A DNA stretch of 64,000 nt from Amaurobius ferox (GCA_951213105.1 OX578146.1:53152775-53216774), one strand, 5' to 3'; counted from the first letter of the stretch, positions 50,157 to 61,503 are shown. Notes: generated from the sequence alone by a model not told the origin. Translations and numbers: made by a program.

Positions 50157-50418
50157 AAAATCAAAGACAACCAAAAATAGGTTTTAAAGTTCTTTAAAAT
50201 AAAATCTCCTTTCCTCGACGTACAAAAATTACACGGCCAAAGCGCTTTTGGGCATCATGATGCCCTTCATCAGTAACTTGCCACTGATGAATGCATCATG
50301 ATGCATCAACTGCATCATGATGCCTGAAAGCGCTTTGGCCGTGTAATTTTTGTACGTCGAGGAAAGGAGATTTTATTAAAGAACTTTAAAACCAATCTTT
50401 GGCTGTCTTTGATTTTAA
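50157..50418. mobile_element. Penelope-like 3' end as a foldback, nested in hAT element 1
   Basis: The arms (50,157-50,271 and 50,312-50,418) read, outward: GGGCATCATGATGCC, GAAAGCGCTTTGGCCGTG, TTTTTGTACGTCGAGGAAAG and ATTTTATT. The same order of elements (hairpin, GAAAGCG, TGTACGTC..AGGA, TTTTATTAA) ends the Penelope-like arms at 27-28 kb, so both appear to come from one family of 3' termini. Confidence 0.55.
50280..50339 (+). ncRNA. hammerhead-ribozyme-like motif with consensus core
   Basis: Stem I GCCA (50,280-50,283) pairs with TGGC (50,336-50,339). CTGATGA (50,284-50,290) is the exact consensus box. The stem II arms GCATCATGATGCA and TGCATCATGATGC give a long helix. GAAA is at 50,326-50,329, stem III is the palindrome GCGC, and UU lies at the cleavage position (50,334-50,335). 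The 2-bp stem III with a palindromic sequence suggests it would work only as a dimer, as described for Penelope-type hammerheads. The minus-strand arm (about 50,237-50,277) has CTGATGA but AAAA in place of GAAA. Confidence 0.5.
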
Positions 50419-50739
50419 AGTTTTTTATTTTACTGTTTTCAGAAGTGGGTAAATGCGTTAAGATTGGTAAGTTGATCAGTAAATTTGGAAAAGCAAATTT
50501 TAATTATTCAGAATAAGTATGTTAAATGACTACAGTATACCCATATCCTCAACTTTTTGTGAAAATTGAAGCTGCGGCAAAATCCGTCTTATAAAAGTAG
50601 TTATGTAGTGACTACATTTTAAAAGTAATTTGTAGCCACTACTTTTTAAAATAAAGTAGTTGTAGTTAACTACATTCGTCATAATGTAGTTGTAGATCAC
50701 TACAATAATAAAGTACTTTCTCCAACCATTGCTCTAGAC

Positions 50740-53635
50740 CAGTGGTTCTCAACCTTTTTGGAATCGCGGCACCCTTGTCCCCCGTTCAGGATACGGCGAC
50801 ACCCCCAACACCCTCTACCCCCCCCCCCCCCCGTACTTTTATCACAATTTAAAAAAAAAAAATGGACTTTGGTAGTTTTCGCTCTCACCCCTCGATATGT
50901 AATGTTTTATATACAATATGCACAGAAATTTTAAAAATCTAATAACTCATCTAAGAGAAATCACGTAATTTTATTTCATAACTAAAGATGTGTTTTATAT
51001 ATAATACATAAAAAAAATCTCAATTAAATGGGAAAAATGGAATTAAATAATTAAAAGAAATTTGAAGTTACAATTTTAATCAAGTTTTACAAATTTTAGT
51101 TTCAATAGTGTATTTATATATGAATAATTTTTCTGCCAAATGTTTAAATTACTTTTTTTAAGCTTAATCAAAGATATAGAAATGGTTTCAAATAAAGGTA
51201 TCAGTAGCCTTAAAAAGTTAGTGCGAAATTTGAGGATGGTGTTTTAAACATAATAATTTTAAGTCTGGTCTCAAGGTTGACAACGCAACATGAATGTCAT
51301 CCTCAAGACCTAGTCTATTTCTTGATTTTTACTTGATTATAGCCATGGCGGAAAAACCTTGTTCACACAGATATGACGTGGAGAACGGTAAAAGTAGCTC
51401 TATGGCTTTTTTAGCTATATTGGGATATTCTTGCGATAAATCAAGCCAAAAGGCAGCCACTGATTTCTCGTTACTATTTCAAATTTAATTTTTAAAGTAG
51501 AATCCGTTCAAACATCGACGAATTCATCCCTTTCAGAAGCAGTAAGTTCAGTTCTTCCCCGCTATCTGTGAATTCAAATGGTGCCACAATCCAGTCCAAA
51601 TTTTCCATTGATATGGAAGGAAAGTATTTATCAATCGCATTATCTAGTTGCGTGATATGGTCAAGAATGAGATGTTCTATATTTGTTAGACTACTGAAAT
51701 CATCTTCATTCATCAGACCAAGAAGAGAGGGAAAGTTAGACAGATCCCCTTTTTGGATTGATGATTTCCACGAGGCCAGTTTTCTCTTAAAACCCTTTAT
51801 TTTGTTTGTTGATGAAATTAGTGTCTCTTTCCGGCCCTGCATAGACAAATTTAATTCATTAAACTTTTTGAATATATCAGTCAAGTACGCAAGTTTCAAA
51901 CTTTATTGTGCCAAAGTTCATTAAACGTGTTTTGTTCCTCTTTTCCAAAACAAATTTAAGTTCTTCCTTAAGTTCTAGAAGCCGGCTTAAGACATTGCCT
52001 TTAGACAGCCACCTGATTTCTATGTGTAAAACTAATTAAACATGAGTAGCGTCCATTTTTTGACATATTTTTTCAAAAATTCTTGTTTTTATGTAATTTA
52101 CCATTTTAACAGCCTGGTTAAAAACTTCGAAAAGTTCGTTGCCACAAGTTTTTGAAACTAAAGCTTCTCTATGCAAAAAACCGTGAGTTTTTATCACAGA
52201 GGAATTTTCTGTGAGGACTCTGGTTGTAAACCCCTTAAATTTTCCTATCATAGATGGTGGTGCGCCATCGGTACAAATTCCGACATAATTCTCCCACAGG
52301 AGGTCATGTTCTGTGAGGTAAGAAGACACTGAATTAAAAATGTCATAACCAGTGGTGGTCGTTTGGAGCTCTTTACAAAAAAGAAATTGTTCTATAATGT
52401 CATTGTCATTAACGAATCTACCAAACACAAGGAGTTGTGATTTGGAGCTAATATCTGTGCTTTCGTCTACTTGTAAAGCATATTTGTCATTGGCTCTCAT
52501 TTTCCCCACAACTTGCTCGTTTACATTTACTGACATTTCAGATATCTTACGGCTTACTGTGCTGTTCGAGAGAGGAACTTTCGAAACCTGATCTCTAGCT
52601 TCTTGACCAAGTACAGTTTCAACAATGATGTTACAAGCTGGACCAATTATTTACTCTCAGAGTGTGAGGTTTCATTTTTATTTTTGCTATCAACTCAGCA
52701 ATTTTAAATGAAGCCTCAAGACTAGCATCAGATATGGGGATCATTTTAACCATTCTAGAAGTAGCTTTTTTCTGGCCTTCCAGTAAACGTGAAAAATAGC
52801 AAAAGTTTTTTTCAGACTCACCTGGATGTTTTGTAGTCATATGCCGCTTCAGCTTACTGGGGACCAAGGCTTGATTACTGAGAGTTTCCCCACAAACGAC
52901 ACATACGGGCCTAGGATTGTCCTGATCAGTATTCCACGTAAAACCCTACGAAAAATAACTGTCCAAATATGTCCTTTTCTTAGGAAAAGGCTCGTTTCTT
53001 TTATCTCCATTTAAACTTGAGGAATCGGAAGAAACTTCAACATTAACCTGCACTTCAACTTCTTCTTCCTCAATTTTACATCTTTTCACCAAAAACTTAT
53101 CCATAATCAAGAACATGGAAGCAGTAAAATGAAAACCACGTTGTCAGCAGAAAAACAATGTCCCCCATTCTCCAATTTACGACCACTAATTTCCAGCCAC
53201 GTGGTGGACTTCAGGGTTGCCAGAGAGTACGAAAGAAAACTCACAAACTACGCAGAAGAGCCCCTCATCCTCTAAAAATAGTCCCCACTCCCTCACAACG
53301 GGCGCCAGAGACTGTCGGCGACTTTGTGAGGGCACATTCAGAAGCGTCCGTGTGTCCAGGAAGGCTAACTCATGCTTGGGTTGGGTCCCACCCCACTCCA
53401 AAGTTTTCACCGAATTATTCCGAACCAAAATATTCGGTGCCGAATAATTCTATCAACGTACTAAGACGTGAGTTGGCGAATTTATATCATCTGGCATACG
53501 TACCATAAGCAAAAAATATTTTTCAGTCCAAACATAGTATTCTGGGTTTTTTTGAATTTTTCAAAAATAATTTTTTTTTCCCTCCTTAAATCCTCGCGGC
53601 ACCCTTGAATAATCTCCCCCGGTTGAGAACCACTG
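50740..53635 (-). mobile_element. hAT element 2 (ZBED5/SCAND3-type), complete ends, 2,896 bp
   Basis: Terminal inverted repeats are CAGTGGTTCTCAACC at both ends, with perfect CTCTAGAC duplications. Just inside, both ends contain CGCGGCACCCTTG in inverted orientation. A C run lies at 50,818-50,832. The broken transposase occupies 51,218-53,104 on the minus strand. Confidence 0.93.
51218..53104 (-). pseudogene. hAT transposase, ZBED5/SCAND3-like, broken
   Basis: Domains in order: an acidic N-terminus (MDKFLVKRCKIEEEE); a BED zinc finger with CVVCGETL...LKRHMTTKHPG (about 52,910-52,830); an RNase-H-like core with YALQVDESTD, GICTDGAPPSM, HGFLHREAL and RWLSKGNVL; a LAYLTDIF.KFNELNLSMQG segment; and the C-terminal dimerisation region (FWLDLSQEYPNIAKKA, then STSYLCEQGFSAM, then DIHVALSTLRPDL). 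This is the arrangement of the ZBED5/SCAND3 group of domesticated and active hAT transposases. Lesions: an in-frame TAG after LDSYFS, a frameshift near 52,660, a stop after KMDATHV, a frameshift near 51,900, and a stop in the dimerisation region. It cannot make a full protein, but all domains are still traceable, so decay is moderate. Confidence 0.93.
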
Positions 53636-53643
53636 CTCTAGAC

Positions 53644-53966
53644 CCTTTAACAAATTAAGTTTAATACCTCAAACTTTTTATCTCAAGTTTTCAATTTCTG
53701 GTCATACCATGGAAGTAACGGGAATAACTTTCTTTAACTTTATGGGTCATACAATCCAGCTCCAACCAATCTATCTATAAACGAAGTGTGCATTAATTTC
53801 ATTGTTTAAAACGTGAATTTGAAGATAAAGGAGTCTCACTCTCCGGTTTAAATATTCACATTTCGAATTTTTAAATTGGGATGATCTACCTGACCACATC
53901 TCCTATTCAGCTGGATCACGAAGGTGGTCTCATCTCTAACTCCATGAGCTAAATACGGTTTTCCAT
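53644..53966. other. nothing recognised
   Basis: A short AT-rich gap between the hAT element and a family Y repeat, with no recognisable feature. Confidence 0.4.
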
Positions 53967-54712
53967 TTTACTTTCCCTGCAATACATGGTAATTAATGTA
54001 TAGGGAAAGTATTGGAATCATGTCGAAAACTGCAACTCGAGTTTTCGACGGATCTACACGTTTCGAGACCTCTAGAATACGAAAAAACTATTTTTAGCGT
54101 GACGTCTGTGCGTGTATCTGTCTGTGCAATGTATGTATCCATTCTAACTCAAAAACTAAAGGACCGAATTTCATAAAATTTGGTATGTAAGTTACTTGGA
54201 TGTGACCCTGGTGCTGATTCGTTTTTGGTACGATTCATAAAAACAGAACCCCCCCTTTTTTAAGAAATGGCCCGTAAAATATCCGCTCTAGCTAAAATAC
54301 TAATTGACCAAATTTCACAATATTTGGTAGATAAGTTACGTGTGAGACACTCTGGTGCTGATTAGATTTTGGTACGATTCGGAAAAGAACAGCCTGACTT
54401 TTTTTTACGAAATGGCAGCAAAAATCGCCAAAATCTTTAAAAACTATGTATGCTGAAATGTATCCATTAAATTCTTGTTTTATACGCAATTTTTGACGAG
54501 GAAAGGAATATAACACACTCTATTATACTTTAGGACTAACCCGTTCTCAAGATATTTGAAATTTCTTGCATGTTTGTTACGCCGCTATCGGAAAAATTGA
54601 ATTAAAAAAGCAAATTTAGTGTTATTTAGTGCAATTAATCTAATGAATTAAAGAAACAAAGAAAATATGAATTTAAGTTTGCAGGGAAAGCCATGTGCTG
54701 CCCACATCAGAT
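53967..54712 (-). mobile_element. hairpin-ended repeat, family Y, second copy
   Basis: It starts TTTTACTTTCCCTGCAATAC with a complete palindrome (TATAGGGAAAGTA), then GTTTTCGACGGATCTACACG, and ends CATGTGCTGCCCACATCAGA. It aligns with 14,028-15,106 over its length but is shorter by internal deletions. Flanks are T runs. Confidence 0.7.
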
Positions 54713-55129
54713 TTTTATTTTTTCAGGCCTTAAAATCCCATAGGAGATTCTAAACACATAAATAGCAAAAGCGGCCAACTTTGATAGGCTAGTTCTCTAG
54801 ATCCAAGGGTAATTTGAAAAACGGATTTCAGATTTGGATTCAGCATGAATCAAATTAGTATACAACAGTTTTTCTCAGTTTTTTCATCCCCCCTCCCTCC
54901 CCCCAGCAGCCCTCGGGGTTGCGTTTGGTGTTCTGACATAGATTTTTAGAGAGAGGTGATCATAAAATTTTAGTAAAAATTCAACATTAAATTTTGTCCC
55001 TCATATTTAAAAATAAAATGCAATTCAACCTATACAGTGTATGTTGGGAGAGTGATAAATCGAGAAATGCTTAAAGAAACGATTAACTACCACTATAATT
55101 ATTGAAGAGCTTTAGAAACTACAAAGACT

Positions 55130-55470
55130 GAACCAAGCTTTCGACTGCCGACACGATAAAGCCAGCGTCAGCGTCGTTCAATTACAAAACATCGCTATTA
55201 AATTGCAGAAGTGCAATCTCCTCATATTAACTTCCTAGAAAAAGTATCAAACAAAACCATTTAATGAAAAAGCATCGCACATACCAGCAAGGAACGCGGG
55301 AAAAGCTTTTTGAGCAGATAGGGATTACTCGATAGCTCTCCAAACACAAATCAGTAATGAATTTTAGATCCAGGGGAAAAACAAAAAGCGACATTTCGCT
55401 GTTCTATAGACATTTCTCCCCCAAATGTCTACAGTTTTTTTTTTTCCCCCAGAAAAAAGCCATGAATTTC
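55130..55470. repeat. dispersed repeat, second copy of 48,420-48,900
   Basis: Shared order of AAAACAT.GC, TATTAACTTC, AAAAGTATC, CGATAGCT and CCAGGGGAAAAACAAAA. No gene. Confidence 0.5.
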
Positions 55471-55759
55471 TGGTGTAAAAGGATGGGGAACAACACAGAT
55501 GCAAAAGCTTTTGAAAGAAAATTGCAGCTCCGAATATATTTAAAGAAATTCAAATACGTTATAAAAAATTTTATATGTAATCCACCGGAGTGTAGATTTT
55601 AAATGTTTTTAACTTTTTGCACATATTTAAGATAAGCGACGTTATGCTATTAAATAAATAAAAAATAGAATTCCCTATTTTACGTCCTGTATTCTGCAGC
55701 AATCCCTGGTCTTATCACAAATATTACATTTACAAACCTTTTCCATTCACGTAATGATT

Positions 55760-56151
55760 ATTGGCGACGTCCCGAATATTCGAGAAGCATCTCCAAATAA
55801 CGATTATTCTACGTCACAGGAGAGATTTCCAGAAGTTTCCATGGCGAGTCTAGAAAAAAGGAATCATCACTCCGTGGGAGTTCAGTTGACAAGATACGAG
55901 CTACAGTGAACTCCGACTTTTGTCAATGTTTTGAGAATAGTAGCAGCTGTTTGGTGAAAGTGTTTTCGTCAGTATTTTGAGAATAATATCGCTTATTTTG
56001 TGAAATTAGTAAAGGATTTAAGTGCTGTTTGATTGTATATTGTTCCTGTTTACTCTGTGCTTGTGAATAAACGTGTTTAGTTATCTAGAAATCCGGACTC
56101 ATTCTTGTAACCCGGGTGTACATCCCCGATTCCAGAGAATACGCGCGTAAC
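55760..56151 (+). mobile_element. possible solo LTR (3' boundary only)
   Basis: The block is GC-richer than its flanks, contains GTGAATAAACG (a possible polyadenylation signal near 56,066) and ends ACGCGCGTAACA, a typical LTR end. The 5' boundary and the target duplication were not found, so this is tentative. Confidence 0.3.
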
Positions 56152-56241
56152 AATATAATGTATTAAAACAATATCCACTTATATGAAAATCTTGATCTGA
56201 TCATGCAACAGCGTTAATTACATTGTCAATCGGTTTGTAAA

Positions 56242-56603
56242 TTAACCTTTTGCATATGGGTGGGACAGCGTCCATCCGAAACGAAGAACCTCTCAAAAAG
56301 ACAGGTATTTGACATACCCTATCACAAACAGTTCGATCCCCCTTTGCAGACATTGGCGTCCATGGACGCCAATGCCTGTATATTATAATTTTTTGATTAA
56401 TACTTAACCTTTTGCTTACGGATGGGACAGCGTCCATCCGAAACGAAGAACCTCTCAAAAAGACAGGTATTTGACATACCCTATCCCAAACAGTTCGATC
56501 CCCCTTTGCTGGCATTGGCGTCCATTTTTTCAGAGGTTCTTCGTTTGGTATCCCACCCATAAGCAAAAGGTTAAGTATTAATAAAAAATAATTATAATAT
56601 AAT
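56242..56603. mobile_element. TTAA foldback element with a partial tandem copy
   Basis: TTAACCTTTTGCTTACGG (56,404) and ATAAGCAAAAGGTTAA (56,559-56,574) are inverted, and the pairing extends outward into TATTATAATTTTTTGATTAATA and its complement (56,375-56,603). A partial copy of the inner part (GGGACAGCGTCCATCCG...GGCATTGGCGTCCAT) precedes it at 56,242-56,374. TTAACC ends recall piggyBac, but the inverted repeat runs past the TTAA, so the true boundaries are unclear. Confidence 0.6.
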
Positions 56604-56723
56604 GCATATTGAGTTACGTAGTAGTTATTTGTATTACTATTTCGTAACTGATAAACATTCTTTGGGATGTCAATCCTCAGCAGCGAAATGTCACAATTTA
56701 CCCCACGAATTTTCACTCTCTCT

Positions 56724-56740
56724 CCCCCCCCCCCCCCCCC
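56724..56740. repeat. C mononucleotide run
   Basis: Seventeen consecutive C. Confidence 0.9.
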
Positions 56741-57540
56741 TCGATAAAATGACTGCCCTACTTATGTGAAGTCTCACATCATGAAGGGTAGACACTCTAC
56801 AACTTCATGTCTCACACGCAAGGAAAGTTTTAAGTTTCTCCCTTCACAAGTTTGGGCTGTATAATTCGTCCCTTACTCAATCAGTCTCATTCTGATATAG
56901 ATCATAGATTCAACAGTCAATGTGTATTTTTATTCACCTTTCTGATTTTTTTTTTTTTTTTATTAATATGGTAGCAGTCAATGGCGGATATCAAAAAGGT
57001 CAAGGATCGAATGGGACGTGTTTTATACCGCTGAATTTAGTTTTCCAATATAAAACCCATGGAGAATTAATGTACAATTCTTCAATATATTGGTGATTAT
57101 GATCCCCCTCCCAACTTCCACAGCCTACGCCACTGCCGCGCACAGAGACCTCTATTGGGGAAAATGAGAAGCTTTGGTGGGTTGAGTGCGAAGGAAGCGA
57201 GATATGGGTGTTTTTTTTTTTTTTAAACATTCTGGAGAATTCTGACACCTAATATCTTCCAGTGTGTGTGCCACCCCAGTGTCGGAACTTTAAATCCTTA
57301 GCTGCCAAGGAGATTCTGGCCTTGCCCCCCTACCACTTATAATTCCATAAATATTTATTCCACAATTTTCTCTTCAGCCTCTCTTCAGACTCCCCCCCCC
57401 CACACACACACACACACACAAACCTCTCCCCTCGTATAGCAGTGTTTCGCAATTCAGTATAGTCTCGTCACTAGAGTTTTCTTATAATGTTTTAAATTTC
57501 TACTGGGGATACGGGATTCTATAGTGGATTGAATGAGTCA

Positions 57541-57855
57541 CGATTTCACGAAAAATGTGCAATATCTCGAGAACGGTTCATATTAGCGTTCTAAAATTTA
57601 TGTTAATCGTTTTCTAATGAAAAATTACATAAGAAATGTCTATTTACGTAACTTTATTAGCGGATTTGATTTTTTGCCGATTTTTTCAAAATTTCACTCG
57701 AAAATTTAGGGGGGTTCTGAACATTCGATTACGTTTAAAAACAATAGGCTTCCAGTGTTTACGGATTGTGATTTTTGTACCAAATTTCGTTCGAATCGAT
57801 CCATTCGTTCGTCAGTTATCGTCTCCACAGACTCACTGACACACACACACACACA

Positions 57856-57909
<54 letters not shown>

Positions 57910-58037
57910 TCACTTCAAAAATGTTTGATTCGTGATCAGAGATGCTTGAAACGTGCTCTCCCGTCGAAAACTCGAATTCGAATTTTCGACCCCGTCACAA
58001 TACTTTCCTTATACATTATGTATATAAGGAAAGTAAA
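57541..58037 (+). mobile_element. hairpin-ended repeat, family X, 5'-truncated
   Basis: It matches the right half of 293-1,233 from GTGCAATATCTCGAGAACGG to the terminal palindrome TATGTATATAAGGAAAGTA. It includes a (CA)n tract at about 57,840-57,905. The left part is missing. Confidence 0.75.
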
Positions 58038-58204
58038 TTATAAACATTATCTGGAGAAAGAAGGGGTACTACATATACCCCAGCATGGCTCTTAAAGTTA
58101 TCTTTATCCCTAAATTTATCAGTTCGAATACGATTAAACAAAGTGGTTACTGTCGAGTGGTTTAAAATTAAATTCGGTGCATTTTAACGTGATCATCATT
58201 CATT

Positions 58205-59010
58205 TATTATTTAAATGATGTCTGTGTGTGTGTCAGTGAGTCTGTTGAGACGATATCTCACGAACGAATGGAGCGATTCGAATGAAATTTGGTACAAAAA
58301 TCACAATCCATGAATACTGGAAGCCTACTGTTTTTAAATGCAATCGAATGTTCAGAACCCCCCCCCCCTAAATTTTCGAATGAAATTTTGAAAAAATCAT
58401 CAAAAAATCAAAACCTCTACTAAAGTTACGCAAATAGACATTTCTTATGTAATTTTTCATTAGAAAACGATTAACATAAATTTTAGAACGCTAGCATGAA
58501 CCGTTCTCGAGATATTGCATATTTTTCAAAAAAATTATCAAAAAATTATATAAAATACAAAAAAAAATTTCCTATTGAGAAACATGTTCATTTTTCATAA
58601 TGTAATATCATGCGATAAATTTGGTGACATCATTCTCGTGGATCTAGCTCGTTCCATTCATGAAAACAGATACTTTGAGTTATACTTTTGTATTTGAACG
58701 CAAATAGTCATTTATCTGCTATAAGAATAAATTATTTCTCCGTCCATGACGCTTGGCGAGATTTTGGCGACAAATTTGGTGGAATGTCGCCAATTTGGCG
58801 ACTTTTTAAATGTTACCAAATTAACGAAAATGTCGCCAAATGGATAAAAAAAGACGCTAAATCAATGAAAATGACGACTCATTGACGAAAATTCAATATC
58901 TTGGAAAAAAATATAAGTATCTACTATAAGAATAACCTATTTTGCTTTTACTGTAAAAGTTGTAAATACATTGCATTATATATGGAAAGTCATGTGCTGC
59001 CCACATCAGA
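58205..59010 (-). mobile_element. hairpin-ended repeat, family X, lacking the hairpin end
   Basis: Inverted relative to the copy at 57,541. It starts within the (TG)n tract and runs to GGAAAGTCATGTGCTGCCCA at its true outer end (59,006). It contains the TTGGCGA-rich segment (58,752-58,850). Confidence 0.75.
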
Positions 59011-60541
59011 TTGTTTGATATTTTATTGAATTAATTGACCTTGATGAATACTACAACTTTGTAATATTTTGTGGCATTATCCGTGCAAGAATAGTTAATG
59101 CATCCATTTCTTTTCATAAGTGAATTTAAAATTCACGTAGAAGTCTTTCTGAAAATGTATTAAAATATCAATAGGAATAAAACACTTTCCATTAAAAAGT
59201 ATTAAGTATTTTTATTTAACTTATCAATATATTTATTCTAAAGAATAATTTAATTTCTCCTAAGTTAGTCTATTTTTTTTTTCAATTACCCCAGTCATAA
59301 TTACGGTGGATGCTTTGAATATCTGCATCTTTTGAATATCTTTGTAGACAGCATTATTAGTCTCATAAAGTGCTCCGGATTCCCTACCCCCTTTTCCCCG
59401 TCGAAGAATAAGTAATTAGATATATGCGTATTTAAACGCATATTGTGTAGGGAGGAAAAATATTATAAGGCGAAAAATTTAATTTTTATCTTAAAATGTA
59501 TGCTGCTGTTGAAAAAAATTATCTTGGAGATAAAGGGGGGAAAGAAAAAAGAATAAATTGTCCTTCGCTGTTAGATCGTCTGCTCTTATAGAATTTCGAA
59601 AACAATGGACGTACAGATGGTATAATTTTAATTTCATTATTCAAACCAATTCACTTCAATAAATAATGAATGTAAAAACAACTACGAATAGGAAAAAAAA
59701 AACGAAAAAGGAGGGGAAATAATTAAACCGGGCTTTCTTTCCAGTGATAGGGGGGGGGGGGGGGCGAGGGGAAAGTCTTGCTTAAGCAATAAAAAAATAA
59801 ATGACTGACAAATAAAAATGGAATAAATGAAGACAAAAGAAGAGAGTATCAGTAAAGCCAAAGCATAATAAGCGTATTCTCGATGTAATATTAGTAACCT
59901 TATTAATTACCATGACATGAAAAATGATAAAATTTTTCAGAAGGTTGTGTAGTAAGTTGTGTTGAAAGTCCACATACGTGTTATTTAATCCTATATAATT
60001 CATCTTGTTTTATTCTAGTTTTATTAAAAATAAAATTCTATTTTTTAAATTTTATATTGAAGTCGGTGATTAAGTGCTCACTTGTGATTTTGTAAGTAGT
60101 AATTTATAACAGAATTAGGGCATTGTATTAGTATTTAATATCGAGTGACAATTAAACAGTCGGTTATTTTTAATTTTTTAAACCGGTATACCACTATATC
60201 AGAATTTTCAAATCTCAGTTCGTAAAGAGGGGGCGGTTACGTAGAGCGTGTGCGCCCGCGTAGCGAACGAAGGCGTGTTTTAGGGCTTATTATTTAGGGC
60301 GTATTACGCAAGCGACCGAATAGATAGATTTGCAATTTAGTACATGGGTCAATCGTCCGATAAACCCACAGATAAAAAAAAAAAAAAAATCACATTTTTC
60401 AAACATATTAAACTGCAGAGTTGCTCCACATCAAAAGCCAAAAAGGTTCGAAATGTGAAGTGATAGAAATGCGTACTTGACAATGAGATAAGGAACTGAA
60501 ATTTGATGCAAAAGCTTACAATGTTCGATATCGAATATATA
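59011..60541. other. no gene recognised
   Basis: AT-rich sequence with a G run (59,750-59,764). A short GC-rich patch at about 60,230-60,300 (GCGTGTGCGCCCGCGTAGCG) has no assigned role. Confidence 0.4.
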
Positions 60542-60665
60542 CAGGGTGATTAAAAAAAGATGGGCCAAACTTCACGAGGTGGTAGTATACACTAAACCAA
60601 GCATTTTTCGTCATAGTTACCGGGTTGGAAATGAAACGTTAAGGCGCCAGTGAGCGCTCAATGGT

Positions 60666-60942
60666 GAAACCGATGAGGTGAGGCGAAAACATAAGAATGA
60701 CTAGCTATTAAATGTCAATAACAGTTATAAAATGGCATTTAATAAACAATAATTACATAATACATTTAATAAACAATAATTACATAATACATTTAATAAA
60801 CAATAATTACATAATACATTTAATAATTACAATAATTACTGCATCGGTGAAACAGATGAGGTGAGGCGAAAACACAAGAATGACTAACTATTAAATGTCA
60901 TTAAAAGTTAATAAAATGACATTTAATAAACAATAATTACAG
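60666..60942. repeat. duplicated segment plus 27-bp tandem units
   Basis: GATGAGGTGAGGCGAAAACA...AATAATTACA occurs at 60,674 and again at 60,855. Between them the 27-bp unit ACATTTAATAAACAATAATTA..., with ACATAAT joining, repeats about 3.5 times (60,736-60,835). Both lie inside the mariner derivative. Confidence 0.85.
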
Positions 60943-60950
60943 TAATGTCT

Positions 60951-61190
60951 CAAAAGAGCGACCGCCAACCTGAATGCACGTCTCACGGCGGCGATGGAGG
61001 GATTGGCAAACTCTCTCGAACAGACCAGGCATGTCGCGCACTTCGGCAGCAGCGGCCGAAATTCCGGTGACGAGTTCCTCTTCAGATTCAAGGAGAGTGT
61101 CATAGACGAGACTCTTGAGATATCCCAATAAAAAGAAGATCCATAGATGAAATGCAAATCGGCTTTTTCCCTATTTGTAAATTCCTCCAT
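60951..61190 (-). pseudogene. mariner-like transposase, N-terminus joined to C-terminus
   Basis: On the minus strand MEEFTNREKADLHFIYG (about 61,190-61,140) resembles the first residues of a mariner-group transposase. It is followed immediately, in another frame, by the C-terminal tail GYLKSLVYDTLLESEEELV, then RDMPGLFERVCQSLHRR and VGGRSFETLL and a stop. In intact relatives these parts are separated by the helix-turn-helix and the whole catalytic triad, about 300 residues, so a single internal deletion is inferred. Confidence 0.75.
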
Positions 61191-61503
61191 CGTCTCAAAA
61201 GTTGGAGCTGCGAATAACTGTTGCAAACTGATAAGGCCGTACATTCAGTGTTATGAAAATTTGCATAAGGGTTCTTCTTCTTCCTCAGATGAAATTTACA
61301 TACGTGGTTTTCTTTTTCAACAAGAAAATAACAACCAGAATGACGTTTTTAAGTTTACGGAACGGCCGCTTCCCAACGAGTAAGCGCCCTGTACAATGCC
61401 TTTACATTTCATTTCCGACCCGGTAAACTATGACGAAAAATGCTTGGTTGGGTGTGTACTACTACCTCGTAAAGTTTGGCGCATCTGTTTTTATATCACC
61501 TTG

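Larger units (their letters stand above)
49486..50731. mobile_element. hAT element 1, non-autonomous, 1,246 bp
   Basis: Ends are CAGTGGTCGGAAGTAG and, inward from the right, CAATGGTTGGAGAAAG. Subterminal GTAGT/ACTAC-rich arms (TAGTCACTAC, GTAGTTAACTAC) are typical of one hAT subgroup. The flanking octamers are both CTCTAGAC. No transposase; it carries a foldback of Penelope type at 50,157-50,418. The open frames at 49,700-50,067 have no recognised domain. Confidence 0.85.
49478..53643. repeat. octamer CTCTAGAC present three times around two hAT elements
   Basis: Exact copies of CTCTAGAC lie at 49,478-49,485, 50,732-50,739 and 53,636-53,643. They bound the hAT element at 49,486-50,731 and the hAT element at 50,740-53,635 with no other sequence between. 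Confidence 0.95.
60542..61503 (-). mobile_element. mariner-like deletion derivative, 962 bp
   Basis: Terminal inverted repeats of about 110 bp start CAGGGTGATTAAAAAAAGAT (left) and CAAGGTGATATAAAAACAGA (right, inward), with TA flanks (60,540-60,541; 61,504-61,505). Both arms contain AAGCATTTTTCGTCATAGTT or its complement. The interior keeps only the two ends of a transposase gene plus local duplications. Confidence 0.85.

Noticed and set aside
57775..58095. 106-residue frame with a threonine/histidine repeat
   Set aside because: It is a translation of the (CA)n microsatellite inside a family X repeat.
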